Source: Evansella vedderi (GTDB lineage: Bacteria; Bacillota; Bacilli; Bacillales; Salisediminibacteriaceae). Taken from it: a stretch of 62,099 bases of DNA. The position numbers and the translations under genes are program-made. Under the pieces are notes generated by a model, which saw only the letters and a program-made list of their open reading frames with translations, searched no databases and was not told where the DNA came from. This document shows positions 1 to 7,416 of this stretch, piece by piece (the first letter of the stretch is position 1; every line of letters starts with the position of its first letter). The DNA lies in contig NZ_JAUSUG010000029.1 in the NCBI RefSeq assembly GCF_030813435.1, positions 1 to 62,099 on the forward strand. Direction: 5' to 3'.

Positions 1-132
1 AATCACCTTTTTCTTTAGGCTTTGTCTTTTTGGCTCAAATTAAAGAAAAAATATTTACTGAATTTTTAGACTATATTAATGCAATGCTAGTGATAAATTA
101 TATAAAAAAATATGTGGTTCCCTTCAAAAAAG

Positions 133-873
133 TTAACCATTCCCCTCTAATTCTGCTAAGTCATCCAATAAACTTTTCCAATCATTGAAATCATCTGGTT
201 CTTCTAGGTCATATTTGGCCTTCTGTCCACTTAATACATCAGCAAATACAGTGTAAAAATCCCCATTATAACGAGTAGTAAAATGATTAATTTCCTTTTC
301 AATTTCTTTAATCAGATCTTCTTTCGTTTGGTTCCTCAACTTCAGTTGTTGGTGCAAGCTTTGTATTCGTGAAGCCCATAGGCCATCCTTCCAGTAAAAA
401 GCGTTATGTATTGGATAGCAAAAATCCCCAACGTTTGCAACGGTCTCCATGCCATTACTAACCATCTGCATAATTGTTGCTTGGGAAACTCCAAGCTGCT
501 CACATAATTCACTGCTCCGAATTAGATAGGGTGGTTGGTATGTAAAATGTAGTCTCCCGTTTTCGAAGATAAGCAAGTACAGCGAGTCCAAATAATACTT
601 AGTTACTGCAAAGCTCTGTACCGTCAATGAATTGTTAACGAGACAGTCAATGAGGTTTGATAATAGGTATTGTGCCTTTACGGCGTCAATATTTTTGGAT
701 ATCACTGTGTCATCACTTGGAGAAATTCCTACCACGAAATTATTGAATTTCAACTGGGTGGCATAAGTCGTAAGAGTGAATTTTGTTACATAATTGAACG
801 AACCATCATCTTGGATCTGAGTTACCAATTCGCGGATAATTTGCTGCTTGCCTTCAGAACTATTCGGTTCCAC
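133..873 (-). CDS. HTH-containing hypothetical protein
   Basis: Encodes about 246 residues of no family I can name. The start is taken as GTG at 873 because a strong AAGGAGGTGG sits just upstream; the longer reading to 924 would put that Shine-Dalgarno inside the gene. Around the middle the chain has SSELCEQLGVSQATIMQMVS, which has the spacing of a helix-turn-helix, followed by an aromatic-rich stretch; the C-terminal third is highly charged and probably helical. A DNA-binding role is inferred only from the HTH-like segment. It reads toward the left edge, away from the toxin-like pair at 1176, and lies at the visible left end of the accessory island. No membrane segment or signal peptide is seen. 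Confidence 0.6.
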   Translation of the reverse strand: MEPNSSEGKQQIIRELVTQIQDDGSFNYVTKFTLTTYATQLKFNNFVVGISPSDDTVISKNIDAVKAQYLLSNLIDCLVNNSLTVQSFAVTKYYLDSLYLLIFENGRLHFTYQPPYLIRSSELCEQLGVSQATIMQMVSNGMETVANVGDFCYPIHNAFYWKDGLWASRIQSLHQQLKLRNQTKEDLIKEIEKEINHFTTRYNGDFYTVFADVLSGQKAKYDLEEPDDFNDWKSLLDDLAELEGNG

Positions 874-1128
874 TACGCCACCTCCTTTTTTATCATCATA
901 ACAACAATACAACCAAAAAAACAATTTCGTTTCAATAGATAAGCTTTATTGTGAGGATTTCAATAAATCTTGAATTATACTTCGTTAAAGGGCAAGAAAC
1001 ATTTCCCAGAATACGTTGGGGAGTATTTGAAATGAAGGGGATAGGTTCTCCTTAAATTAATGGCACAACAGTTAGCGAAACCAAATACATCTTGAATGGG
1101 ATCGAAAGGTCGATTAAAATGTTATTAA
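874..1128. other. Intergenic, no gene seen
   Basis: Divergent spacer between the HTH gene and the toxin-like pair. I see no coding potential or structured RNA here. Promoters for both flanking genes should lie in it. Confidence 0.5.
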
Positions 1129-1161
1129 GAACGTACGTTCCTAACAATTAAGGGATATAAT
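1129..1161 (+). promoter_or_regulatory. LexA/SOS box and -10 element of the toxin-like operon
   Basis: Positions 1129-1140 read GAACGTACGTTC, a perfect 12-base palindrome that fits the GAAC-N4-GTTC core of the Firmicute LexA (DinR) box. A TATAAT hexamer follows at 1156-1161, fifteen bases downstream, so LexA bound here would cover the -35 region. The start codon of the next gene is at 1176. This placement predicts DNA-damage induction of the pair at 1176-1596. The match is to the core motif; binding is inferred. Confidence 0.7.
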
Positions 1162-1175
1162 ATGGGGTGATAGCA

Positions 1176-1433
1176 ATGATTCGATATACATTTGCGTTTA
1201 CTACTCATGCTAAAAAACGGTGTATACAGCGTAATATTGATCGATCTCAGTTATGTCGGCACCTCCTTTCAATTCCATTTGACACAGAAACAAATAGGAA
1301 GAGAGAGTGGCCGGTGCCGAACAGTAAATTGCTTGTTGTTTTTTCGGATAGTGATTATCAACGAATTATTATTACCGTGAGTTACCAAAAAATAAAAAAA
1401 GGCCGTGATCGTAATGAAAAGGAAACAAATTGA
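1176..1433 (+). CDS. DUF4258-type small protein, probable toxin of a TA pair
   Basis: An 85-residue basic protein. The start is ATG 1176, with GGGGTGA at 1164-1170; an in-frame GTG at 1167 lies inside that Shine-Dalgarno. The N-terminus has FTTHAKKRCIQRNID, matching the HAxxRxxxRxI signature of DUF4258-like proteins, which have an RNase-toxin-like fold related to BrnT/RelE. A beta-rich second half follows (LLVVFSDSDYQRIIITVSYQ). It overlaps the next small gene by about 20 nt, the usual layout of a toxin-antitoxin operon with the toxin first. A LexA box lies directly upstream. Toxicity is inferred from family and context. Confidence 0.65.
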   Translation: MIRYTFAFTTHAKKRCIQRNIDRSQLCRHLLSIPFDTETNRKREWPVPNSKLLVVFSDSDYQRIIITVSYQKIKKGRDRNEKETN

Positions 1434-1596
1434 GGAATTTGATGATGCTTTCGAGGATGGTGTTTTTGCTTTTCCTCCTAGTCCGTCCGAACCAAAGGTA
1501 AAGATTAAAGCATTGGGGGAATACTGCAAACAAAAAGGTGTTTTACCTACAGATTTAACCAATGAAGAAATGCGTCAATTCTTAGATGAAGAGTGA
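1414..1596 (+). CDS. Small acidic protein, probable antitoxin partner
   Basis: A 60-residue acidic protein from ATG 1414; GTG 1405 is possible but has a poorer ribosome site. It overlaps the preceding DUF4258-like gene, so the two are likely translationally coupled. The sequence has an acidic N-terminus (EEFDDAFEDG), a Pro-rich linker (PPSPSEP) and a helical C-terminus ending NEEMRQFLDEE. This charge pattern, opposite to the basic upstream protein, suits an antitoxin that wraps its toxin. I do not recognise a named family. A strong terminator follows at 1648-1695, closing a two-gene operon. Confidence 0.6.
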   Translation: MKRKQIEEFDDAFEDGVFAFPPSPSEPKVKIKALGEYCKQKGVLPTDLTNEEMRQFLDEE

Positions 1597-1647
1597 TTGG
1601 TATGGAGTGTTAGCAAGTTTAATAAAAGTCAATGGAGTTACTTCCTT

Positions 1648-1695
1648 AGAAGACGGGGACTATCAAATTTCCTACGTCTTCTTTTTTCTTTTTCA
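1648..1695 (+). terminator. Rho-independent terminator
   Basis: AGAAGACG at 1648-1655 pairs with CGTCTTCT at 1675-1682, and a T-rich run follows. It closes the TA-like operon. Confidence 0.8.
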
Positions 1696-1839
1696 AAAGC
1701 TTTAGGGTAGATATATCACCAATGTTCCTTAAATTGGAAACCAGATTGGGGTTCAAGTTTTAGTACATGCTGCCGATAAGGTTATTTGTATAGCAGAGAA
1801 TGCTATTTGATTTAATCATTAAATGAGGAGGTGATATTA

Positions 1840-2268
1840 GTGAGTTTTACAGGTATGTGTGCTAGTTGTAAACAGCAGTTCAGAGGAATGGTTAATACGT
1901 TGTCTGACTATAAGTGTAGTAGGAAATTCGTTTCTTTCTCGTTTAGTGTTGAAGACAGTTTATATACGCAAGAAGGGAAAAAAACAATAGTTAAAAATAA
2001 CTCTACAAAAACAATAAAAAAGAAATTAGTAGTTAATGAGGAAAAGAATATAATAGTTAAATTCGAGATGAGTGGGTTCATAAGTAGCACAGAATTAAAG
2101 GTGTATATAAAAGAATTTGCATCTCAAGAGAAAGTAATGATTATTAATAACCCATACTACACATTAGAAATAAATGAAACAGATGAAGAAACAAATAAAA
2201 GTAAAAAGATGATGACTATGGAGGATCTTTTTCAAAGAATTAATAATAGAGTAAATATGAGGAAGTAG
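1840..2268 (+). CDS. Hypothetical protein, Lys-rich
   Basis: A 142-residue protein of unknown function. GTG at 1840 is chosen because GAGGAGGTGA at 1825-1834 is optimally placed; the more upstream GTG 1831 is inside it. The N-terminus has C-x2-C (CASC) and another Cys about twenty residues later, which could bind a metal. The rest is rich in Lys, Asn and Glu with alternating beta-like and helical stretches. No signal peptide or membrane segment is seen. It is followed by a perfect 12-bp hairpin and then by a MerR-like regulator gene. AT-rich codon usage resembles the rest of the island. Confidence 0.55.
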   Translation: MSFTGMCASCKQQFRGMVNTLSDYKCSRKFVSFSFSVEDSLYTQEGKKTIVKNNSTKTIKKKLVVNEEKNIIVKFEMSGFISSTELKVYIKEFASQEKVMIINNPYYTLEINETDEETNKSKKMMTMEDLFQRINNRVNMRK

Positions 2269-2280
2269 AGTGGTATTTAA

Positions 2281-2309
2281 GTTAGTAACTAGTCCATCTA
2301 GTTACTAAC
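2281..2309 (+). terminator. Perfect 12-bp hairpin after the 1840 gene
   Basis: GTTAGTAACTAG (2281-2292) and CTAGTTACTAAC (2298-2309) form a perfect stem with a 5-nt loop. The following bases are only weakly T-rich, so it may be a terminator or a protein-binding palindrome. A sibling hairpin with the same AGTAACTA core lies at 3687-3722. Confidence 0.55.
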
Positions 2310-2401
2310 TCTTAGCTATTAAAAAAAAGGTATACTCTGACCTTCAGTAGTATTGGCATCTATAACTTCAAGGTGTTAGGTGCATATAGGAGGTGATATA
2401 A

Positions 2402-3049
2402 ATGGAACCTATGTCAATTAGTCAACTTGCTGAAAAGCTTGAACTTCATACAAACACCGTAAATAATTGGTTTAGTTTACTAGATGCTAAAAAAATACAT
2501 CTGGTAAATGTAAAGACTGTCGGCAAAAAAAAGACAAAAACCTATGATGAAAAGGATTATAATGTTGCCCTCTACATTAAAGGCTTAAGAGATGAAGGGA
2601 TTCTGCTTGAGGAAATAGTAGAAAATCTTCAGAAAAACGTCAGTGTAAGGTTTCATAGTGTTGAAGATCACGATGTAGTAGCTAACAACGGTGATAACAG
2701 CAGCATTAATTTACACTCCTTTGAATCGATCCTCATTGAAAATGTAGTGGAAGAAATTGAAACGTGTCAAGAAGGAATCAGGGATATATTAAATGGCCTT
2801 GATCGTTTATCTCAATCCACAGATATAGATAGTGGTGATAATACAGAATTCCTGATAGAGAAACTTACAGATCTACGGATCATTGAACTTGTTCTTGAAC
2901 TTGAGGCACTAGATAAATGGGAGAAACTGCATAACACAAAGTTTTACTGGTTTAATATTTTCAAGAAGAATGAAGCTATCCGAAAAGAGAAATTTGTTAA
3001 GAACCATGTTATCGATAATATGGAAGAATATGTGAATAGAAGGCTGTAA
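2402..3049 (+). CDS. MerR/RacA-like HTH DNA-binding protein
   Basis: A 215-residue protein with AGGAGGTGAT seven bases before ATG 2402. Residues 4-70 form a MerR-type winged helix: SISQLAEKLELHTNTVNNWF is the HTH, and KTYDEKDYNVALYIKGLRDE matches the region where MerR proteins read the second recognition element. The remainder is acidic and helical, probably coiled coil, with no ligand-binding domain visible. This layout resembles RacA-like chromosome-anchoring proteins and small plasmid or ICE maintenance proteins more than metal-sensing MerR regulators. Iteron-like 22-bp repeats start about 75 bp after its stop and are plausible binding sites. Function is inferred from fold only. Confidence 0.65.
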   Translation: MEPMSISQLAEKLELHTNTVNNWFSLLDAKKIHLVNVKTVGKKKTKTYDEKDYNVALYIKGLRDEGILLEEIVENLQKNVSVRFHSVEDHDVVANNGDNSSINLHSFESILIENVVEEIETCQEGIRDILNGLDRLSQSTDIDSGDNTEFLIEKLTDLRIIELVLELEALDKWEKLHNTKFYWFNIFKKNEAIRKEKFVKNHVIDNMEEYVNRRL

Positions 3050-3122
3050 TTGTGTAATTATAGCCATATGTTAGCTACAATATTGGCCACATCTACTGAA
3101 AGTATATACAACCTATATACAA

Positions 3123-3188
3123 AGGGCCATCAAACTATATATAAATGGTTACCGAAGTATATAGAAATGGCTATCAAAGTATATACGA
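3123..3188. repeat. Three 22-bp iteron-like tandem repeats
   Basis: Three imperfect copies of a GGYTAYCRAAGTATATA-type unit begin at about 3125, 3147 and 3169, so the spacing is exactly 22 bp. A fourth copy of the AGTATATAC part lies upstream at 3101-3109. Regular two-helical-turn spacing suggests a multimeric DNA-binding protein, for example the MerR-like protein just upstream, or an origin or partition site. An ORF over this stretch (3050-3295) looks like a by-product of the repeats. Confidence 0.6.
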
Positions 3189-3422
3189 CTTATAAACAAA
3201 TACACCGTCTTTTCTTCCGTGAAGTGGTCAGGTACAAAGCAAGTATGTTAATATATAGCTTATCTCCAATAGAATGTTGCTGTTGTTGGAGATGACCATC
3301 CGGAAACTGCGATAAAAGCATCAAGTATAAGGAGCTCTCAAATCACATTATTGAAGTTCTGAAAATTAAGAATTGTTGTTGCTGATCGAGTAAAAGAAGT
3401 AAATAGTAAATGGGAAATGTTC

Positions 3423-3477
3423 AAAATGGCCGTCAGCGACACCGTCAGCGACTGACGGAGCCACTGACGGGCATTTT
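3423..3477. repeat. Nested palindrome with CGTCAG repeats
   Basis: Inner arms CCGTCAG (3442-3448) and CTGACGG (3452-3458) flank a CGA loop. Outer arms at 3423-3436 and 3464-3477 pair over 14 bases with one mismatch. CCGTCAGCGAC also occurs as a direct repeat at 3430 and 3442, and a further CGTCAG lies near 3492. The GC-rich patch stands out in AT-rich DNA. It could be an origin or transfer site or a strong terminator (TTTTGTT follows). Confidence 0.6.
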
Positions 3478-3686
3478 GTTATCAAAATACACGTCAGAAC
3501 CGCGCCATTACTGAATTTTTGGTATGGTAAAAAAAGTGGAAAATAACCAGGACTAATTTATACCCTGATCCTATAAAATTGGGGGATTCTTAATTTGACT
3601 ATTGAATATTCGGAATTGTTTTAGTGGTGTGAGTATAGTATTGAAAAACCTATTTTAGCAATAAAGTAATAAGGCTTATTTTGGTG

Positions 3687-3722
3687 GACCAGTAACTAGC
3701 TTAATATGATTAGTTACTGGTC
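3687..3722. repeat. Perfect 12-bp hairpin near the homing endonuclease gene
   Basis: GACCAGTAACTA (3687-3698) pairs perfectly with TAGTTACTGGTC (3711-3722). It lies just beyond the 3' end of the minus-strand LAGLIDADG gene and may serve as its terminator, although no clear U-tract follows on that strand. It shares its core with the hairpin at 2281. Confidence 0.5.
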
Positions 3723-3762
3723 TTATTACTTATTAAGGAATTAGCTTCCGTACAATACTCTA

Positions 3763-4704
3763 TTACACGTTTTTCTTGCTCCTGTTACATATATCAAGAA
3801 ACTTGTTATACTTTCTGTCAGAATGGATCTTAGAGTCCTCATATAGCCACTTTAAAACAGTCATCACTTGGTCTTTTCCTCGTAATTGGAGTCTTCTAAT
3901 GTTATTGCTTGGATTTGCCGCAAAAAGTTTAGCACGAGCAGGTACGGCTAGTTCGACTTGTATTATTTTACGAATGGATTCCAAAAAGTCTTGTGTCCCC
4001 TCAATATCTATTGCATACTGATTATTCCTTGCAAGGCAGAAGGTCCCGTCTCCGTCGATATACCCACGGATAAAGGCCTTATAAAGCATTCTATCTAGAT
4101 TTTCTGGGAATTTAATTTTATGAGTTTTATTAGGAACAACGCCAAATTTCATTAGATCTTGGGATAACAAAGGAGAGGTAATATCAAGTGACACAACTTC
4201 GAAATCTCCTACTCTAGTTTTAGCTGTATGTTCTCGTATTGGATGCTCCGCCTCCATCGCTTCCTTAAATTTAATGATAATATCTTTGTCTTTTCTGGCA
4301 AGGGTAATTGTTAACGTTCCCTTTTTAGTGAGGCAACAGTCGGCATAAATAAACCCAAGGAGGTATGCCTTTTCTTCTGTATCAATATCAGTAAAGTAGT
4401 TAAAATTCGCTCGGTACATATTCCCCATAATTCCTCGCTCGATACCACGGACCCTCAAATGCTGCCTAACATTCTGTGCACTCATTTTGTACTTCTGAGC
4501 CAATTTACTTGTTTTCTCACCTGCAAGATAGTCTTTGAGCACATTAATGGTCCTTTCTCGCGCATGTGTTAATCCAAGGCTTTTTATAATTCTATCGGCA
4601 GTTCTAACCGAAACATTGTAGTTATCTTTGATCCAACACTTATCGACATGGTTTAAAAACGATTTTGCTCTAATTTCCTCTAGCTGCTCTTTTGTTAATG
4701 GCAT
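3763..4704 (-). CDS. Free-standing LAGLIDADG homing endonuclease with HTH
   Basis: A 313-residue protein with GAGGAAA upstream of its ATG. The N-terminal 90 residues hold two HTH-like segments (VSVRTADRIIKSLG and KTSKLAQKYKMSAQNVRQHL). Two LAGLIDADG-type helices follow: AYLLGFIYADCC near residue 113 and FIRGYIDGDGT near residue 212, each ending with the acidic residue that binds Mg in this family. It is therefore likely a single-chain, double-motif endonuclease that cuts a long target site. It is not inside an intron or intein here, so it is free-standing and may move itself or neighbouring DNA. The target is unknown. Confidence 0.8.
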   Translation of the reverse strand: MPLTKEQLEEIRAKSFLNHVDKCWIKDNYNVSVRTADRIIKSLGLTHARERTINVLKDYLAGEKTSKLAQKYKMSAQNVRQHLRVRGIERGIMGNMYRANFNYFTDIDTEEKAYLLGFIYADCCLTKKGTLTITLARKDKDIIIKFKEAMEAEHPIREHTAKTRVGDFEVVSLDITSPLLSQDLMKFGVVPNKTHKIKFPENLDRMLYKAFIRGYIDGDGTFCLARNNQYAIDIEGTQDFLESIRKIIQVELAVPARAKLFAANPSNNIRRLQLRGKDQVMTVLKWLYEDSKIHSDRKYNKFLDICNRSKKNV

Positions 4705-5046
4705 TGCTATTTCCTCTTTTCTCTATTAATCTTTACTCCTCTGGAAAATAGTGAATTCACATTTATGTTCATTACAGGCGGGAGTAATGCAAAAGGGAAT
4801 ACTTATTGGCCAATAAAGTAATTCAACCTGTATAAATTAAGATTAATAGACGAAAAGAAATTAGCCAAACTGAGTAGGGGGTAGGTGAAGGGGAATAAGA
4901 ATCATAATAAACCAAACGTTAATTTTTTCTGTTTTCTATCTCTTGTTGAACAGAGAAAAACTATAAAAGTGAAGCTGGACTGGCTTGAATTAGTTAAACT
5001 TATTATGTGCTAAACTAGATATAAGAAAAAATTTAGGAGGTTGGCA
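4705..5046. other. Intergenic, no gene seen
   Basis: Divergent spacer of about 340 bp between the LAGLIDADG gene and the 375-codon gene at 5047. It is AT-rich with no structured element I can support. Promoters for both genes must be here; AGGAGG at 5035-5040 is the ribosome site of the right-hand gene. Confidence 0.5.
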
Positions 5047-6168
5047 ATGAAAGAATTACATATGACTATTTCTGCTACACCAAATTCAAACATTGCTGGG
5101 CTTATGGCTAATGAAAGTCCACTTTTAAAAGTAGGGCTTCTCTATGCTGATAAAGTAATGCTTTCAAGTTTTAGTTCTGCATTAATGATTGATTTTGCAA
5201 GAATGTATTCTTTTACAACCCTTGAAAAACTTCAATTTATGAAAGAAAATTTGGCTATATTAGAAAAAGATGAAGAAGAGTTATATGTAAAGCAAGTTCG
5301 ATTGGAATATCTTATACAGTTAATGACTAAAAGAAAATTAAAGCCAATCGAAAAGCAAGAGAAGCTCCAATTGCAAAAGGGACTAAATCAACAATGGTTG
5401 CCATTTAGAGAAGTTATTGAAAATTTAGTTGTAAGAACTGGAATGGAGGATTTAATTCGTTTTGTGGAAGACGATATACTAGAACTTCAAAACTTAACGC
5501 CCAAAGATAATAGCATGGACAGTTTAATGGAAGATTGGTTTGAGAAGATAGACAGAACTCTTTTAAACCCAAATACATATCCACTCTTCGATAAGACTAT
5601 TAGCTCATTAGTAGGGCAAGCACAGAAGGTTGTCCAATCTTTAGGCCTTCAAAATGTTACGAAAAAACATATATCAGAACGTGCATCTCACGCCGGGTTT
5701 GTATCAGACGTATATCAGAGATTACCATCATTTGAGAAAGCTAGCTTTGATGAAATTATGGACATTAGAAAGGAATTAAAAAAGCCTTTGGATAATTTTA
5801 GGTCAGTGATGCTGGAGTATTCTCAAGAAATCAATAGTGTACCTTGGGAAGAGGAGTTTGATTATGAAGCCCAAAAGTTATATCTGATGAAAGTTGTTCC
5901 AGCTGTTAATAAAGTAGATGAAGCTTGTAAAGAGAATAAGATGCTTATGAAAGTAATAAATAGAGTAGTTAGAGATAATGCGGTTAGATGGAGCGGTCTA
6001 GGTTTGGGAGTTGTCTCATTAACTGAATTAACGAACTTACTTTACTTAAATGCTATACCGGTTGGGTTAGCTACAATTGATGGAATCAATGAATGGAAAG
6101 AGCAAGAAAAAAGTAATCGTAATATGAAATTGTATTATTATAATGCAGTAAGTAAAAAATTTAACTAA
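5047..6168 (+). CDS. Unknown protein next to McrBC
   Basis: A 373-residue protein of unrecognised family. ATG 5047 is preferred to TTG 5041 because AGGAGG ends at 5040. The first 60 residues look like an alpha/beta start (LHMTISATPNSN, then a hydrophobic stretch LLKVGLLYADKVMLSS), the centre is strongly helical and charged, and residues about 325-350 (LGLGVVSLTELTNLLYLNAI) are hydrophobic and might touch the membrane. The gene converges on mcrC across a long hairpin. Its place inside a defence cluster makes a defence or regulatory role possible, but no catalytic motif is visible. Confidence 0.6.
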   Translation: MKELHMTISATPNSNIAGLMANESPLLKVGLLYADKVMLSSFSSALMIDFARMYSFTTLEKLQFMKENLAILEKDEEELYVKQVRLEYLIQLMTKRKLKPIEKQEKLQLQKGLNQQWLPFREVIENLVVRTGMEDLIRFVEDDILELQNLTPKDNSMDSLMEDWFEKIDRTLLNPNTYPLFDKTISSLVGQAQKVVQSLGLQNVTKKHISERASHAGFVSDVYQRLPSFEKASFDEIMDIRKELKKPLDNFRSVMLEYSQEINSVPWEEEFDYEAQKLYLMKVVPAVNKVDEACKENKMLMKVINRVVRDNAVRWSGLGLGVVSLTELTNLLYLNAIPVGLATIDGINEWKEQEKSNRNMKLYYYNAVSKKFN

Positions 6169-6250
6169 TCATTACATTAAAGAAAAGAGACCTAAGAAGG
6201 CAGGAAGTAGTTCAGTTTTAGATTAGAATTTTCAAATTCGTCCAATCCGA

Positions 6251-6305
6251 TTGAACTGAACCCCCATTTTTTAGAGTGTGTCTAACAAATGGGGGTTCAA
6301 TTCAA
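6251..6305. repeat. Long 19-bp inverted repeat between convergent genes
   Basis: Arms at 6251-6269 and 6287-6305 pair over 19 bases with one mismatch (core TGAACCCCCATTT with AAATGGGGGTTCA) around a 17-nt loop. It lies between the stop of the 5047 gene and the stop of mcrC, so a bidirectional terminator is the simple reading, although there is no strong U-tract on either side. Confidence 0.65.
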
Positions 6306-6378
6306 AGATCTAAAGTTGGAGGTGTTAATGAATAATAGGACAGTGCTATACATTTAACAATAGTTGTTATCAATAATT

Positions 6379-7416
6379 TTATTTTTTTATCAACATTTCA
6401 GCCAACTGATCCAATTGTTTTTTGATATTGGTGAAATCCGTATCCATATCCAATGTCTTAACTGCTATTCGATTTCCACTTATTAAAAAATCATTATCTG
6501 GTACAGTATCTTCGTCTGTCTTTGCATAAAGTAAAACCCCACTCACGTTTCCGGAATTTGTATAATCCTTGTTTTTTACATATGTAAAAATCTGATACAT
6601 ATTGTGAGAGTGAAAACTTCTGCTATCAAAATAGCTGTTTCTTTGCATTGTTTTTTCATAGTATTTAGTATCGATAATTAACGTTTTCCCTTCATATTGG
6701 AGAGTAATATCTGTTTTCATGATAGGCAGAAATTCAACAATACCATCATCTACATCCCAATTAATATGAGAAGAGGAAGCTTTAAATTGCGGAAAATGTT
6801 TTCGGTAATACTCCAGTACAAACTTCTCAAAAAGCCGATGCATATGTTGATTATCCATAAATCTTGCTAGTTTACGATTTCCCTCTTGTTCGGTAAGTAG
6901 CAATCCCTTGATAACTAAGTAACATACGTTGATCAGCATCTTATAGGTTGCATTGTTTCGATGGTACTTTATGCCCGACCATTGTATTCTGCGATAGTCT
7001 ACCTCTTCGACGTTCGAAAAATAGAGCAGTATTTTCTTTAAGTCCCTTTTATTCTCCCCTGAAACTTCCGGAGTCTTTATTAATAACAGGGCAGTAGTTT
7101 TTAATATTTGATTCATATAGGAGTTTTCCGTATATTCATCAAAATTACAGACTAACTGCTTGTTGAGCATGGTTTGTTGCTTTACAGAAAGAGATACATT
7201 GATCTTCCCTCTTGGAGACCTAAGGGACTCCGTTTTATCAACATAGTCCCTGCCTAGCCCCCGTTTTATTTGATTGCCGATGCCCTTTGCTAGTATTGCG
7301 GCAAATAAATCAGCTGTATACTCAAATTCTTCAGTTTCTAATTTTGCATAGTTTACCTTATTCAAAACCTGAAAGGCATAAGCTAGCATATGGTAAATAT
7401 TTTTAATTCTAATCAT
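6379..7416 (-). CDS. mcrC: McrC-like nuclease subunit of a McrBC restriction system
   Basis: A 345-residue McrC-family protein. McrC joins the McrB GTPase rings and supplies the nuclease that cleaves DNA carrying modified cytosine. The C-terminal half holds the PD-(D/E)XK site: ITLQYEGKTLIIDTKYYEKT near residue 250, with D-x-K, preceded by KTDITL. The N-terminal half (IKNIYHMLAYAFQVLN) matches the start typical of the 5-methylcytosine restriction subunit. The ATG overlaps the mcrB stop by 8 nt, so the two are translationally coupled in one minus-strand operon. The length is normal and the catalytic residues are present. Confidence 0.88.
   Translation of the reverse strand: MIRIKNIYHMLAYAFQVLNKVNYAKLETEEFEYTADLFAAILAKGIGNQIKRGLGRDYVDKTESLRSPRGKINVSLSVKQQTMLNKQLVCNFDEYTENSYMNQILKTTALLLIKTPEVSGENKRDLKKILLYFSNVEEVDYRRIQWSGIKYHRNNATYKMLINVCYLVIKGLLLTEQEGNRKLARFMDNQHMHRLFEKFVLEYYRKHFPQFKASSSHINWDVDDGIVEFLPIMKTDITLQYEGKTLIIDTKYYEKTMQRNSYFDSRSFHSHNMYQIFTYVKNKDYTNSGNVSGVLLYAKTDEDTVPDNDFLISGNRIAVKTLDMDTDFTNIKKQLDQLAEMLIKK

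Noticed and set aside
3050-3295. 81-codon ORF after the MerR-like gene
   Set aside because: Starts at the base after the preceding stop with no ribosome site, and its sequence follows the 22-bp DNA repeats (IYNLYTKG, IYKWLPKYIE), so it looks like a by-product of iterons.
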